Notes: a model not told the origin generated them from the sequence alone. DNA of 40,183 bases from Chloroflexota bacterium (GCA_023488685.1 JAMDDR010000053.1:1-40183), one strand, 5' to 3'. Shown: positions 17,715 through 25,935, counted from the first letter of the stretch. Translations and numbers: made by a program.

Positions 17715-17957
17715 ATGACATCTCTAATTCTTCTCGTCCTTGCTACTGTCGTCAGCATACTCATCGTCCTCACATTGTGTGTCGCCTCGCGAGCATCAGA
17801 GGTAGCAGACGACATGAACGGCTGGTACAGTGACAACGGGCCGCCGTATCCCATGGCGCGCGGAAGCCCTGCGGCTTCTACGGCAAAGGCAATTGCCATC
17901 CCGATGTTGGTTGTTCTGGTGGGCCTCTTTGTCATCATCATGCAGCAGCCACATTGA
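17715..17957 (+). CDS. Small two-TM membrane protein of unknown function
   Basis: An 80-residue protein with two clear membrane spans: TM1 at about residues 2-24 (SLILLVLATVVSILIVLTLC) and TM2 at about residues 56-76 (IAIPMLVVLVGLFVIIM). A polar middle part contains YSDNGPPYPMARGSP. The ATG at 17715 follows GGAGG at 17705-17709; the frame is open further upstream, but without a ribosome site. It resembles no family I can name. It lies alone after the cluster terminator, so a link to the STAND genes is only positional. Confidence 0.6.
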   Translation: MTSLILLVLATVVSILIVLTLCVASRASEVADDMNGWYSDNGPPYPMARGSPAASTAKAIAIPMLVVLVGLFVIIMQQPH

Positions 17958-18366
17958 CGGCCAGCTAAGTGACAACTTAATAGCTTAATGAGAGCAGGGC
18001 TGGCAACAGCCCTGACTCGCTGTACAGACTACTGTCGTCATCTGCGCGCCGCTATTAGGCTTGTAATGTCTTGTGCTGAACATGCTATGTCAAGATACTT
18101 CTGGCAGATTCATGCCTGCAGCGCTGTGCGCTCAGTACAAGACGTAGGCATGGATGCCGAATCGCTTCTTCGATAGAGAAGATATTGAGCCGAGGACTGA
18201 GGCCACGCGTCTCTGAGCACCACATACGCAAGCGGTCGGGGTTGGTACCAGTCTTCACGTCTTGCGCAGCTTCGACGCCGGTCACTTCCGTGCCAGACGT
18301 AAAACGAAAGAGAGCGGAACCTTTGCTCTCTTTTCGTTTACAGATCTGCCCATTCCAAACTTCATG
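17958..18366. other. Gene-poor region
   Basis: No supported gene in these about 400 bases. A 66-codon minus-strand frame (18085-18285, with text such as NPDRLRMWCSETRGLSPRLN) looks partly protein-like but has no recognisable family or ribosome site and is not called. The only firm structure is the hairpin listed separately at 18301-18339. Confidence 0.45.
18301..18339 (-). terminator. Terminator-like hairpin
   Basis: AAACGAAAGAGAGC and GCTCTCTTTTCGTTT form a 14-bp stem with one bulged base around an 8-9-base loop. On the minus strand the stem runs into TTTCGTTTT. It lies 28 bases beyond the stop of the minus-strand fragment at 18367, so it is probably that gene's terminator. Confidence 0.5.
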
Positions 18367-18480
18367 CTAGTTCTCTCCTACTCCAGTTTCCGCAATGAAG
18401 TGCTCGCTGGCATAGCTTTGATCTCCGTCCAAATGCGACCATTGCTCATCCTCCGCTTGCTTTAGGCACACGTCGAGCAT
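18367..18480 (-). pseudogene. C-terminal fragment of an unknown minus-strand gene
   Basis: A 37-codon frame (MLDVCLKQAEDEQWSHLDGD, continuing to IAETGVGEN and a stop) has coding-like composition and is followed by a terminator hairpin. In frame it extends upstream to Asn-Cys-Ala-Cys-Pro-His and is then closed by a stop, with no convincing start or ribosome site. It is best read as the surviving end of a lost gene, though a very small intact gene is possible. No family recognised. Confidence 0.35.
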
Positions 18481-18608
18481 TTCCAGGTGCGGACAGGCGC
18501 AATTACTTCAAGTGGGTATTGAGTGGACTGTTTACTGACATGGCATGCCCGCCGTGCTTGCTGCAGATGGGATCAACTCTTCGACGCTGCGGGCGAATGC
18601 TTCAGCCT

Positions 18609-19133
18609 CTATGACTGAGGGCAATCTATGCCGCCGACCTCAGAACGAACCCCGCCGCTTGCCTCAATGATGACGAAGACACATCCATGCCGAGGCGGCT
18701 GTGGGGTGTAGGTGTGCTGCGGGTCAGGTGGGTTTACCTGCCATTCGCCTTCAAAGAGAACGAACCACACTTGGGTGTATGGTGGCCTGTCTTCGTAGGC
18801 GATTTCCCCTGGTCGCCTGACGCGCTTCTGAGCATCACTGAGGCTCAATGCTTCGACCGATATCACCGTGGGTTCACCTGCAGAGCTGAGCCGTTTATGT
18901 CCGAGATTTACCCTTGCGGCAATGACTGCATGAAGCTTGCCCTCAATCGGTGCGCCGGATCGATACGCATCCAATGTGGCCTGGGGAATGGGTGTCAGGA
19001 ATGTCGTGTCCGGCGTGCCTTGGATCGGTTGTGTTACGCTGGCACAGCCAATCAACATCATCACAGTAATGGCGGTAAACACAGCCGTGACTGCCGTCGC
19101 ACTCACCCGGTAGAGTTGGATAGACCCTCGCAT
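18609..19133 (-). CDS. Predicted lipoprotein of unknown function
   Basis: 174 residues on the minus strand. A signal peptide with membrane stretch VFTAITVMMLIGC ends at a lipobox Cys (residue 30), so the mature part should sit on the outer face of the membrane. The mature domain contains VISVEALSLSDAQKRVRRPG, then TQVWFVLFEGEWQVNPPD and a C-terminal GCVFVIIEASGG, a small beta-rich fold with two Cys (in HGC and DCPQ) that could pair. No named family. It lies 7 bases downstream of the frameshifted lipoprotein gene, in the same operon. A plus-strand shadow frame is rejected because it lacks these signals. Confidence 0.75.
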   Translation of the reverse strand: MRGSIQLYRVSATAVTAVFTAITVMMLIGCASVTQPIQGTPDTTFLTPIPQATLDAYRSGAPIEGKLHAVIAARVNLGHKRLSSAGEPTVISVEALSLSDAQKRVRRPGEIAYEDRPPYTQVWFVLFEGEWQVNPPDPQHTYTPQPPRHGCVFVIIEASGGVRSEVGGIDCPQS

Positions 19134-19140
19134 GGTAGAA

Positions 19141-19852
19141 CTATAGCCATTTCCTGCATTCGGCCAGATCCTTCAGCCATGCCGGCTCGGATATCCCTGA
19201 TTCCTGTTCCCAATTGCCGAGCAATGTGATGCGGCCTTGTGCATTTGTTGAGAAGCCCCAGTAGGCATGTTCAGTGCAACCCTCGGGACAGGCACCACTG
19301 GCGGCATCAAAAACGTAGAAGTAGGTCTCACCAGTGATCGACAGGCAGACGTCACTGCCGTTCCCGATCAAGTGGTCGGGCTGCGCGAAACTGACATGTG
19401 GAAGCTTGGCGTATTCCTCCGCGACGAGGGGAATGTTGTAATACCCGGTGAGCGTCAGTACGGTGATGCCGGTGTTGTTCTCAGTCTCCGTAGCGCGTGT
19501 TTAAGTCATCCCAGGACCGATAGGTATCTTGCTCTACGATTGTATTGCCTCCTTCGTCGAAACCTATCAGTAGATGATGCGGGTCCCAGGCAGACCTCGC
19601 CTTGATGTCCGATACCAACGGATAGGCCGCGCGGATAGCCGCCAGATCGGACAGGACACGGCCATAAATGGTGGGTGGTGGCTCAAGGTCCCCGCTCGCC
19701 TCAATCGCAAGTTGTGCGGCTTCGGTGTTCAAATTTACGGTTTGAGTGCTGGCGACCGAAGTCGGCGGTAAGGTCGGGCGGGTCAGTGGATACCCACAAG
19801 CTGCTAACAGACTCATCATCAGAAGGGCTATAACACTGATGCACTTCATCAT
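19141..19852 (-). pseudogene. Predicted lipoprotein gene with a single frameshift
   Basis: Starting at ATG 19852 the frame begins MMKCISVIALLMMSLLAACG, a clear lipoprotein signal, and continues to WDDLNTRYGD before a stop at 19481. In the next frame the text resumes immediately as ATETENNTGITVLTLTGYY and runs without a break through GETYFYVFDAASGACPEGC to LAECRKWL at 19141. One missing or extra base near 19485 therefore splits a gene of about 235 codons. It may be a real mutation or a sequencing/assembly error. The product would be an exported beta-rich lipoprotein with a Cys-rich C-terminal part, function unknown, co-transcribed with the lipoprotein at 18609. Confidence 0.7.
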
Positions 19853-20108
19853 ACATTCTCTATGCTTGTCACAAAGCGCATGGGCCAGAGTAGCATGTGA
19901 CAACATGGTGTCTTCATATTGTTAAGGCAACCAGGGAAATCGTCAAGCTATCGTTCTCGCCGTTCGTATCGGACTGTGCAAGTTGGGTTCGAGCTATCCG
20001 CATGCGTTGTAACGACTGGCACCTCGATCTGCCGGACGCCGGCTGACTACAGTGTAGCTATTGAAAAGGGTGCATTTCAATATGGGGGCCAATAGGTTGC
20101 CGCGTGGT

Positions 20109-20135
20109 GTAGGGCAAGCTAACAGCTTGCCCTAC
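20109..20135. repeat. Palindromic repeat (12-bp stem, 3-base loop)
   Basis: GTAGGGCAAGCT and AGCTTGCCCTAC are perfect inverted arms around AAC. The sequence resembles short palindromes scattered between genes in many Chloroflexota and related genomes. It could act as a terminator stem, but there is no T-run. Confidence 0.75.
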
Positions 20136-20148
20136 CTCTGGGCTTTCA

Positions 20149-20240
20149 GTTGTCAGATGTCAGTAGGGCCTGACGACCGGTTGTCAGCCCGTTTTGACAA
20201 CTGACATCTGACAACAGTTGTCAGGTGCGGCCTGACAACC
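20149..20240. repeat. Nested TGTCAG/CTGACA inverted-repeat cluster
   Basis: GTTGTCAGATGTCAGT (20149-20164) and ACTGACATCTGACAAC (20200-20215) are a perfect 16-bp inverted pair. Inside and after it are GGTTGTCAG (20179-20187), AGTTGTCAGG (20216-20225) and CTGACAACC (20232-20240), giving several alternative pairings. The block looks like a small REP/MITE-like element. Confidence 0.7.
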
Positions 20241-20307
20241 GCTGACAACTGAGCGTAGGGAGGTGGCTTCCATAAGGTCGTGCGGGTGTCCTTTAAAAAG
20301 ATGGGGG

Positions 20308-20335
20308 TTGCCAAATAGAACATTTGTGCTATCAT
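20308..20335 (+). promoter_or_regulatory. Candidate promoter of the MFS gene
   Basis: TTGCCA (20308-20313) and TATCAT (20330-20335), each matching 5 of 6 consensus bases, are separated by 16 bases. Transcription would start near 20342, leaving a leader of about 170 bases before the MFS start. No gene lies between. The rest of the gap 19853-20514 holds only the palindromic repeats. Confidence 0.5.
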
Positions 20336-20514
20336 TGTTGGGAAGTTTTATTGGGATGGATTCACTTGAGAAGCGATGTAATGGCGGGTATGACGTCGAT
20401 CCAAAGGCTCATCTCAACGGAAGCACATGGCTGCATCGTCAACCTGAACAGTTGTGCACCAACCTGGCATGCGGCGCTTTCGTAGGCTGGCGAATCCGTT
20501 GGATGAGGTGACAC

Positions 20515-21867
20515 ATGCCGAAAACGTTTTATGCTGTACTGGTAAACTCACTGGCTGCTTCGATTACGAATACCTTCGTCTGGTTTGCCGTCACCTTTTG
20601 GGTGTATCTCGAAACGAGGTCGGTGATCGCCACATCCGTCATGGCAGGCGTATATACCACGACGGTTGCCCTCTCTGGATTCTTTCTTGGGTCTCTTGTG
20701 GATCGGTATAAGAAGAAAGCAGTGATGATGCTTTCGAGCATCTGCTCCTTCTTTTTATTCCTTCTCGCCGGCATCATCTTTGTTTCTACCCCACCCGATG
20801 TCTTCAAAGATCCTTCCAGCGTCAATCTTTGGATCTTCATCGTGCTCGCGCTCGCCGGCGCGATTGCCGGCAATCTGCGCGGGATAGCGCTTGCGACGCT
20901 CGTGACGATCCTGATCCCCGAAGAGCGCAGAGACAAGGCAAACGGTCTTGTCGGAACGGCGAATGGCGTGGCGTTTCTCGCCGCTTCCACATTTAGCGGC
21001 CTGGCCATCGGCTTTCTAGGCGTATTTTGGATGCTTGCCAGCGCGATCGGGCTGACCCTTTTGGTCGTCGTCCATTTATGGACGGTGTCGATTCCTGATA
21101 GTTCTGACATCGACATCGCCCACAGCTCTCAAAAGGAAGTGCCCCAAGCCGAAGCTCAAACGAACAGCATCGACATCCGCGGGACGATTCGAGTCATACA
21201 GCTTGTGCCGGGGCTTTTCGCGCTCATCTTTTTTCACACGTTCAACAATTTCCTAGGCGGCGTCTTCATGTCCCTGATGGATGCGTACGGCTTGTTGCTC
21301 GTTTCGGTGCAGGTATGGGGCGCTTTGTGGGGTTTCTTGAGCCTGGGCTTCATCATTGGCGGGTTGGTTGTGGCAAGGAAAGGCTTGGGGAAGAACCCGC
21401 TGCGAACGCTCTTTCTGGGAAATATCGTCATGTGGACGATCTGCGTTTTCTTTACGATGCAGGCGTCCATCGTGCTCCTGACGGTCGGTATGTTCATTTG
21501 GCTGTGCCTGATTCCGGTCGTCGAAGCCTCGGAGCAGACCATCTTACAGAAAGTGGTCCCGCCTGAACGCCAGGGACGGGTGTTCGGGTTTGCCCAAAGC
21601 GTCGAGCAGGCGGCGACGCCTCTCACGGCTTTCCTGATCGGCCCCATCGCACAAATGGTGTTCATCCCATTCATGACGACAGGCGCTGGCGTGGATCTGC
21701 TGGGTGCCTGGTTCGGCACCGGCACTGATAGAGGTCTCGCGCTGTTGTTCACCGTTACCGGATTCATCGGGCTGATCGTCACGCTGATGGCCATGCGGTC
21801 CTATGCCTATAAAACGTTATCGGGGAATTATCAAGAGCAAGCGCTGGAAGTCGCGTTAAGTGAGTAG
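20515..21867 (+). CDS. MFS transporter (MFS_3/EntS-MefA-like exporter)
   Basis: Inner-membrane major facilitator protein, 450 residues, with about 12 predicted membrane spans and a central loop near residues 200-225. The MFS signature between TM2 and TM3 reads GSLVDRYKKKAVMM. The RGIALATLVTILIPEERRDKANG block and the later IPVVEASEQTILQKVVPPERQGRVFGF block are typical of the MFS_3 group, which includes EntS and macrolide exporter MefA. It is probably a drug or siderophore exporter, driven by protons; the substrate is unknown. A GAGGTG ribosome site (20505-20510) precedes the start. The gene stands alone between repeats and a tiny HhH gene, which fits acquisition by transfer. Confidence 0.9.
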   Translation: MPKTFYAVLVNSLAASITNTFVWFAVTFWVYLETRSVIATSVMAGVYTTTVALSGFFLGSLVDRYKKKAVMMLSSICSFFLFLLAGIIFVSTPPDVFKDPSSVNLWIFIVLALAGAIAGNLRGIALATLVTILIPEERRDKANGLVGTANGVAFLAASTFSGLAIGFLGVFWMLASAIGLTLLVVVHLWTVSIPDSSDIDIAHSSQKEVPQAEAQTNSIDIRGTIRVIQLVPGLFALIFFHTFNNFLGGVFMSLMDAYGLLLVSVQVWGALWGFLSLGFIIGGLVVARKGLGKNPLRTLFLGNIVMWTICVFFTMQASIVLLTVGMFIWLCLIPVVEASEQTILQKVVPPERQGRVFGFAQSVEQAATPLTAFLIGPIAQMVFIPFMTTGAGVDLLGAWFGTGTDRGLALLFTVTGFIGLIVTLMAMRSYAYKTLSGNYQEQALEVALSE

Positions 21868-21948
21868 CATTTCTCGACGCCCCTATGCTGGAGGACAAGT
21901 GATTGACAACAGATAGGGTGCGACACTTCCAAACGGTGAGGAACTACC

Positions 21949-22170
21949 ATGAAAAGTAATGAGCGCGATCAGCAGGAAAGCGACCTCCCGATTGAGTTGG
22001 CCCAGCCTGCGCGACGAGCGCTTGTCGCGGCGGGTTACCTGCGACTTGAGCAGTTAACCCTGCTCAGCGAGGACGAGGTCAGGCAGTTGCACGGCATAGG
22101 GCCGAAGGCGCTCGATCAGCTCGGCCGGGCCCTCGGGAGCGAGGGCCTCTCGTTCGCCGGGAAGAGATAG
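21949..22170 (+). CDS. Small helix-hairpin-helix protein
   Basis: A 73-residue cytoplasmic protein. Residues 16-62 form a helix-hairpin-helix fold like that in the RNA polymerase alpha C-terminal domain: ARRALVAAGYLRLEQLTLLS, then EDEVRQLHGIGPKALDQLG, with hairpin HGIGPKA. It probably binds DNA or serves as a small adaptor. Such stand-alone domains are common in Chloroflexota and actinobacteria, and no precise role is known. The start follows GGTGAGGAA (21936-21944), and the stop is 81 bases after the MFS gene region's spacer. Confidence 0.75.
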   Translation: MKSNERDQQESDLPIELAQPARRALVAAGYLRLEQLTLLSEDEVRQLHGIGPKALDQLGRALGSEGLSFAGKR

Positions 22171-22233
22171 ACCGTATCGCCAGTCGCAGCGCCGGCGTGA
22201 GTGCCGCTTGCCTTCCCAATCATTCATTGTAGA

Positions 22234-22263
22234 AGTAGAGACGCGCTGTAGCGCGTCTCTACT
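22234..22263. repeat. Palindromic repeat (14-bp perfect stem)
   Basis: AGTAGAGACGCGCT and AGCGCGTCTCTACT are perfect arms around GT. GTAGAGACG...CGTCTCTAC palindromes are widespread intergenic repeats in several bacterial phyla. It lies 64 bases after the HhH gene and could also end its transcript. Confidence 0.75.
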
Positions 22264-22302
22264 CATTTCAGCCACTAAGGTTTCACAGTTCGCTGGATTC
22301 AA

Positions 22303-22372
22303 GACTTTAGCCGGTGACGCCGCCTGACTGAATCCTCGGTGCCAACGAGATCGCGTCCCTCCGGCTAAAGTC
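22303..22372. repeat. Spaced inverted repeat in the gap before the secreted protein gene
   Basis: GACTTTAGCCGG (22303-22314) and CCGGCTAAAGTC (22361-22372) are perfect 12-bp arms 46 bases apart; CCGTTC-AAA-GAACGG (22374-22388) follows at once. Together with the palindrome at 22234 they fill the 488-base gap 22171-22658, which otherwise holds no gene I can support. Confidence 0.65.
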
Positions 22373-22658
22373 GCCGTTCAAAGAACGGATGACTCCAGGA
22401 AAGTGCGGAACCCATCTTGCTTATCTGACATTTCAGTCCGTCAGCCGTATACTTTTCATACAGCGGTGCCTATTCACTGCCAGTGCAGTGATAAGCCGGA
22501 GTGGGGTGGAACCGCATCTGCAAAGCCTGTATGACGAGCCGGTGCCGGGCGTCGTATCGCCATCACCTGCACCGGATGCTCAGGGAGCCGTTTTGCCAGC
22601 CCGGTTTGCATCACGCTTGCAGGTAGTCCGGGTGGCCATCAGCGTTTCAAGGAGACTC

Positions 22659-23909
22659 ATGTCAAGATACAAGCATCTGCATGTGTTGGCAGCAGTCTTG
22701 TTGATCATCATGGGCGCGACCGTGTCCACAGGACAGGTGGAGGCTGTGTCGCCTGTCATCACTTCGGGCCCCCCACGCCCGCCCACTGAGATTGTTCCGC
22801 CGGTTCAACCGCCCCCAGCATTGACCCATGTGCTTGGCCTGCCTGCCATCAAGGCGGTGTTGTTGGTAGGGCCCATCGACGGCAATGATGGCAGTTGGAC
22901 CCGCCAGGAAATCGCTAACATGGAACTGGCTGCCGCGGTGCTGGAAGCACATGGCGTGACTGTCCACCGCTTCTATCCTGGGACAGACACCTTCGCCGGC
23001 ATCGAACAGGCCGCCCAGGGAGCCCATTTTCTGCTCTATCGTGGTCATGGTGTCTATGATGGCAATCTGCCTCATCCGAATGTTGGAGGATTTTCTCTGA
23101 GTAGTGGCTACTATTCCCCTGAGCGCATCCGGCAAAATCTGCATCTGGCATCCAACGCGATGGTCATGCTGTACGGTTGCTTCACCGCCGGGTCATCTTC
23201 GGCTACGGGTGATGAACATGACATCGGCATCGCGGAAGCCAGTCGCCGCGTGGCCCAGTACGCCGATCCTTTTTTCGATGCTGGGGCGGCCGGTTATTAT
23301 GCGAACTGGTTCGGAAATGCCTTTGAACAATTTTTGACGAATCTCTTCGCCGGCCGAACGTTGGGCCAGGCTTACGAAAACTACTTTGACTTCAACCCCA
23401 ATACGGTTTATCGCACCACGCATCCCGATCACCCTGCCATGTCGATGTGGGTTGACAAGGATAACTGGGGCTACTGGCAGTATAACAACGCGTTCGTGGG
23501 CAGGTCTGATCGGACGCTGCAGGATCTTTTTACGCCCGAACTGGGTGGGCTGCCGGCAGCGGTTCGCTTCTCCTACAGCATTCCATACCATGCTTTCCTG
23601 GCTGGTGTTTATGTGTTGATGCCGAAGAACACAGGAAGTTCAGCCACATTAGACTGGCAGGTCACTACGGATCGCCCATGGCTTCACGTTACGCCGCAAA
23701 GTGGCAAGACGCCACAGGGTTTTACATTAACGGTAGCCGGGTTTGATGTGACGACGGTTGCCACGTACAGCGGGTTCATCACGGTCGCCGCATCCGGGCC
23801 GGCACCCGTCTATCACTCGCCTCAAGTTCTGCCGGTCACTCTGGAAGTGATTGACCGTTCTTTCGAGCACATCTATCTGCCGCTCATATTGCGCCAGATG
23901 GCGCAGTAA
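22659..23909 (+). CDS. Secreted caspase/CHAT-like protein with BACON-type C-terminal domain
   Basis: 416 residues. ATG 22659 is chosen over an in-frame start at 22389 because AAGGAG (22649-22654) and a signal peptide (residues 1-29, LAAVLLIIMGATVSTGQVEA) follow. A Pro-rich linker (31-55) leads to a caspase-fold-like domain with LLYRGHGVYDGN (His130) and VMLYGCFTAGSS (Cys174), the expected His/Cys pair of clan CD/CHAT peptidases. Residues about 335-400 look like a BACON/Ig-like domain (WLHVTPQSGKTPQGFTLTV). The C-terminus, HIYLPLILRQMAQ, matches the YLPLVLR-type ending of many secreted Chloroflexota proteins. Probably an exported protease or inactive relative; the substrate is unknown. Confidence 0.7.
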   Translation: MSRYKHLHVLAAVLLIIMGATVSTGQVEAVSPVITSGPPRPPTEIVPPVQPPPALTHVLGLPAIKAVLLVGPIDGNDGSWTRQEIANMELAAAVLEAHGVTVHRFYPGTDTFAGIEQAAQGAHFLLYRGHGVYDGNLPHPNVGGFSLSSGYYSPERIRQNLHLASNAMVMLYGCFTAGSSSATGDEHDIGIAEASRRVAQYADPFFDAGAAGYYANWFGNAFEQFLTNLFAGRTLGQAYENYFDFNPNTVYRTTHPDHPAMSMWVDKDNWGYWQYNNAFVGRSDRTLQDLFTPELGGLPAAVRFSYSIPYHAFLAGVYVLMPKNTGSSATLDWQVTTDRPWLHVTPQSGKTPQGFTLTVAGFDVTTVATYSGFITVAASGPAPVYHSPQVLPVTLEVIDRSFEHIYLPLILRQMAQ

Positions 23910-23919
23910 CCGGGGTGCC

Positions 23920-24543
23920 ATGAACATGGATGCGCTTGAAGGGTGGCTGAGGCTGTTGGGCGGGATGGCAGTGCTTCTGACGCTGAGCACGATTTTCGCC
24001 GGGCTGTGGCGCGGGTGGCGTCATCCGCTGGGGCGAGCGTTAGGCGCGGTGCCCAGGATGCTGCGCACCCCGGTTTTCTACCTGGTCGCTGGCGTGCTGT
24101 ACTTCGGCTTATGCGCCGTCATGTGGCTGCCGCTTCCGATAGAGCTTTCTCCGGCGATCCGCATCGTCTCACTGGTGGTCGGAGCATTGCTCTTCTTCTC
24201 GGGATTGGCGCTGGTCTTGTGGGGGCGGCTGACCCTGGGCCGGCTGTACAACGTGTCGTACAGCTTCGGCGTGCAATTGTATGCCGATCATCGGCTGATC
24301 ACGCACGGCCCGTTTGCAATCGTGCGCCACCCGATGTATCTGGGCATCTTGCTCACTGGGCTCGGGGGCATCCTGCTCTACCGCACCTGGACGCTCGTGT
24401 TCCTCGCCGCTAATTTCCTGGGGCTGCTCATCCGTGCGCGGCGGGAGGAGCAGGCGTTGGCGGCGGAGTTCGGCAAGGCATGGCAGGACTACTGCCGGCG
24501 CGTGCCGGGGTTCGTGCCGCGAATCGGGCTGAAACGGAGATGA
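23920..24543 (+). CDS. ICMT-family membrane methyltransferase-like protein
   Basis: Integral membrane protein of the isoprenylcysteine carboxyl methyltransferase (PEMT/ICMT) family, 207 residues. The start at 23920 lies 10 bases after the previous stop; the frame is open further upstream only by overlap with that gene. About five membrane spans are predicted. The conserved AdoMet region reads HRLITHGPFAIVRHPMYLGI, and the end REEQALAAEFGKAWQDYCRR is diagnostic. Bacterial members methylate lipids or small molecules, or have unknown roles; prenyl-cysteine substrates are not expected here. It is probably co-transcribed with the caspase-like gene. Confidence 0.88.
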   Translation: MNMDALEGWLRLLGGMAVLLTLSTIFAGLWRGWRHPLGRALGAVPRMLRTPVFYLVAGVLYFGLCAVMWLPLPIELSPAIRIVSLVVGALLFFSGLALVLWGRLTLGRLYNVSYSFGVQLYADHRLITHGPFAIVRHPMYLGILLTGLGGILLYRTWTLVFLAANFLGLLIRARREEQALAAEFGKAWQDYCRRVPGFVPRIGLKRR

Positions 24544-24564
24544 CAGGAGCATTTCCGAATGAGT

Positions 24565-24864
24565 GTACGGCGCGTTCGAAGCCTTACAGAGCGAAACCCA
24601 GGCGACGCGTGGGCGCTGTGCATGCTCCGCCCTGAGAACATGAATCCACTGGCTCAGGAGCGTGGTTTTGCCGAAACCGGGCGGCGCAGAGAGAAGAACA
24701 AGGCGGCTGTTCACTGCCTGAGTAAGCCGTTCCAACAAGCGTGGCCGTGGGAGGAGGTCGGGGCGTGCAGGCAGGATATGGAGCTTCGTCGTCAGGAGCG
24801 GGTCCTGACGAGGCATTTCTGCTAGTCCGTTGGATGGCCAGAGCGTCTGCATGGGTAGCTCCAA
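24565..24864 (-). pseudogene. N-terminal remnant of a MalT/LuxR-type (LAL) regulator
   Basis: On the minus strand, text beginning DPLLTTKLHILPARPDLLPR continues through RLVLLSAPPGFGKTTLLSQW (intact Walker A) to RVAWVSL, the standard N-terminus of large ATP-dependent LuxR regulators (MalT-like, usually 850-900 residues). It then diverges into unrelated text near 24585, and the frame runs on antisense into the ICMT gene. All the ATPase remainder, TPR region and LuxR helix-turn-helix are missing. It is a truncated, non-functional gene, and its first Met codons (24864, 24816) have no clear ribosome site. Confidence 0.75.
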
Positions 24865-24964
24865 CTTATCCGCCCACGCTCGTGTGGTCGCGCAGATGAT
24901 GGTTCTTACGATGGTGCGCGTGGCGGGTTCACACGGCCCACTGGAGGATAACCGGCCTACGACT

Positions 24965-25780
24965 TCAGTCTAGCACACATCCGCCGGGTAACGAAGGCGA
25001 TACCAGGCTGGCCCTCGCTTCATCACACTCCTCGTCGACGCCGAGTGGATGCAGAAAAATCGTTTCGTTGCGCTGCAATCGTTCCGTGACAACGTTGACG
25101 ATGTCACGCGAGCGGGCTAAGCGTGCCTCCGCGTGGCCGACCCTGCCTCGACGTTGGAGCCCCTTCGCCTCGAGCCACTCATCGACAAGATTGAAGTTCT
25201 GACAACAATGGTCGATCTCGGCATATGCCAACCGCGTGAGCCGTCCCGCTTTGAGAACGAGGATGTGTTTCTTGCGCCGATAACGGACCCCGGCCAGAGA
25301 TTCAGCCAGATGGATGGTTGTGTTGGCATCGTGACCAACGCCGAGCAGAAGCACTTGTCCATCGCGTTCATAGACCCGGCCTACCGGGCTATCCAGGCCG
25401 TGTGGTACGTCGACGGGGTGCGGCGCGGTAATGCGGGCCGCTTCAGGCCCCTGGGCGCTGAAGGCGTGTGGGCTGTCGCTTCTCAGGACGTTCGGCATCT
25501 GCCAGTAGGTATTGGCTACGACCCCCATGTGGACACACGGTGTTCTCTGCGGGTCGAAGGGGTGATCGTCGTCATCGGTCATGCTTGGCATGACCAGTGT
25601 ACCCGCCGGCCCCAGGGTTGCCTGCAAAGCCTCGATCAAGCCCACGGGCCCACGTTCAATGGGCCTCACCCGTGAAAACGAGCAATGCACCAGCAAGATA
25701 CCGCCGGGTCTCACGCCCAGATCGCGCAGTTGTTGTGTCAATTGCTTGTGGGAAAGGGTCTCAAGGGTTTCGTGTTGCAT
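24965..25780 (-). CDS. Aminoglycoside 3-N-acetyltransferase family protein
   Basis: Acetyl-CoA-dependent enzyme of the AAC(3)/Antibiotic_NAT family, 271 residues from Met at 25780; an in-frame ATG at 25813 is possible. Family features are [50 protein letters not shown], and [20 protein letters not shown] followed by [15 protein letters not shown]. Classical members acetylate the 3-amino group of aminoglycosides, but many environmental relatives (YokD/FrbF-like) act on other substrates, so resistance is not shown. The lone gene is divergent from the ABC exporter operon at 25936. The later start is preferred because a candidate -10 box overlaps the earlier ATG. Confidence 0.85.
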   Translation of the reverse strand: MQHETLETLSHKQLTQQLRDLGVRPGGILLVHCSFSRVRPIERGPVGLIEALQATLGPAGTLVMPSMTDDDDHPFDPQRTPCVHMGVVANTYWQMPNVLRSDSPHAFSAQGPEAARITAPHPVDVPHGLDSPVGRVYERDGQVLLLGVGHDANTTIHLAESLAGVRYRRKKHILVLKAGRLTRLAYAEIDHCCQNFNLVDEWLEAKGLQRRGRVGHAEARLARSRDIVNVVTERLQRNETIFLHPLGVDEECDEARASLVSPSLPGGCVLD

Positions 25781-25811
25781 GTTGAGTGTCCAACCACCCC
25801 TCGTGTAGTCC

Positions 25812-25839
25812 ATTTTAGTGGATTCAAGTCAGTAACCAA
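25812..25839 (-). promoter_or_regulatory. Weak candidate promoter of the acetyltransferase gene
   Basis: On the minus strand TTGGTT (25834-25839) and TAAAAT (25812-25817) lie 16 bases apart. The -10 box is good (5/6) and the -35 poor. Transcription would start near 25805, just before the ATG at 25780. Confidence 0.3.
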
Positions 25840-25935
25840 TCCGGCGATTGAGTCTAAACTTGTATTGAGGCGATGATAGCGAATCCGCCGGGACGAATGC
25901 CGCATGGCGCGGAGAGGGTGTAGAACGGAGAGCTC

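Noticed and set aside
18085-18285. 66-codon minus-strand frame
   Set aside because: Parts look protein-like, but there is no start signal, family or supporting context.
20263-20511. 82-codon frame before the MFS gene
   Set aside because: It has no ribosome site or family and lies over the candidate promoter.
22389-22658. 90-codon upstream extension of the caspase-like gene
   Set aside because: It runs over the palindromic repeats, has no ribosome site, and would bury the signal peptide.
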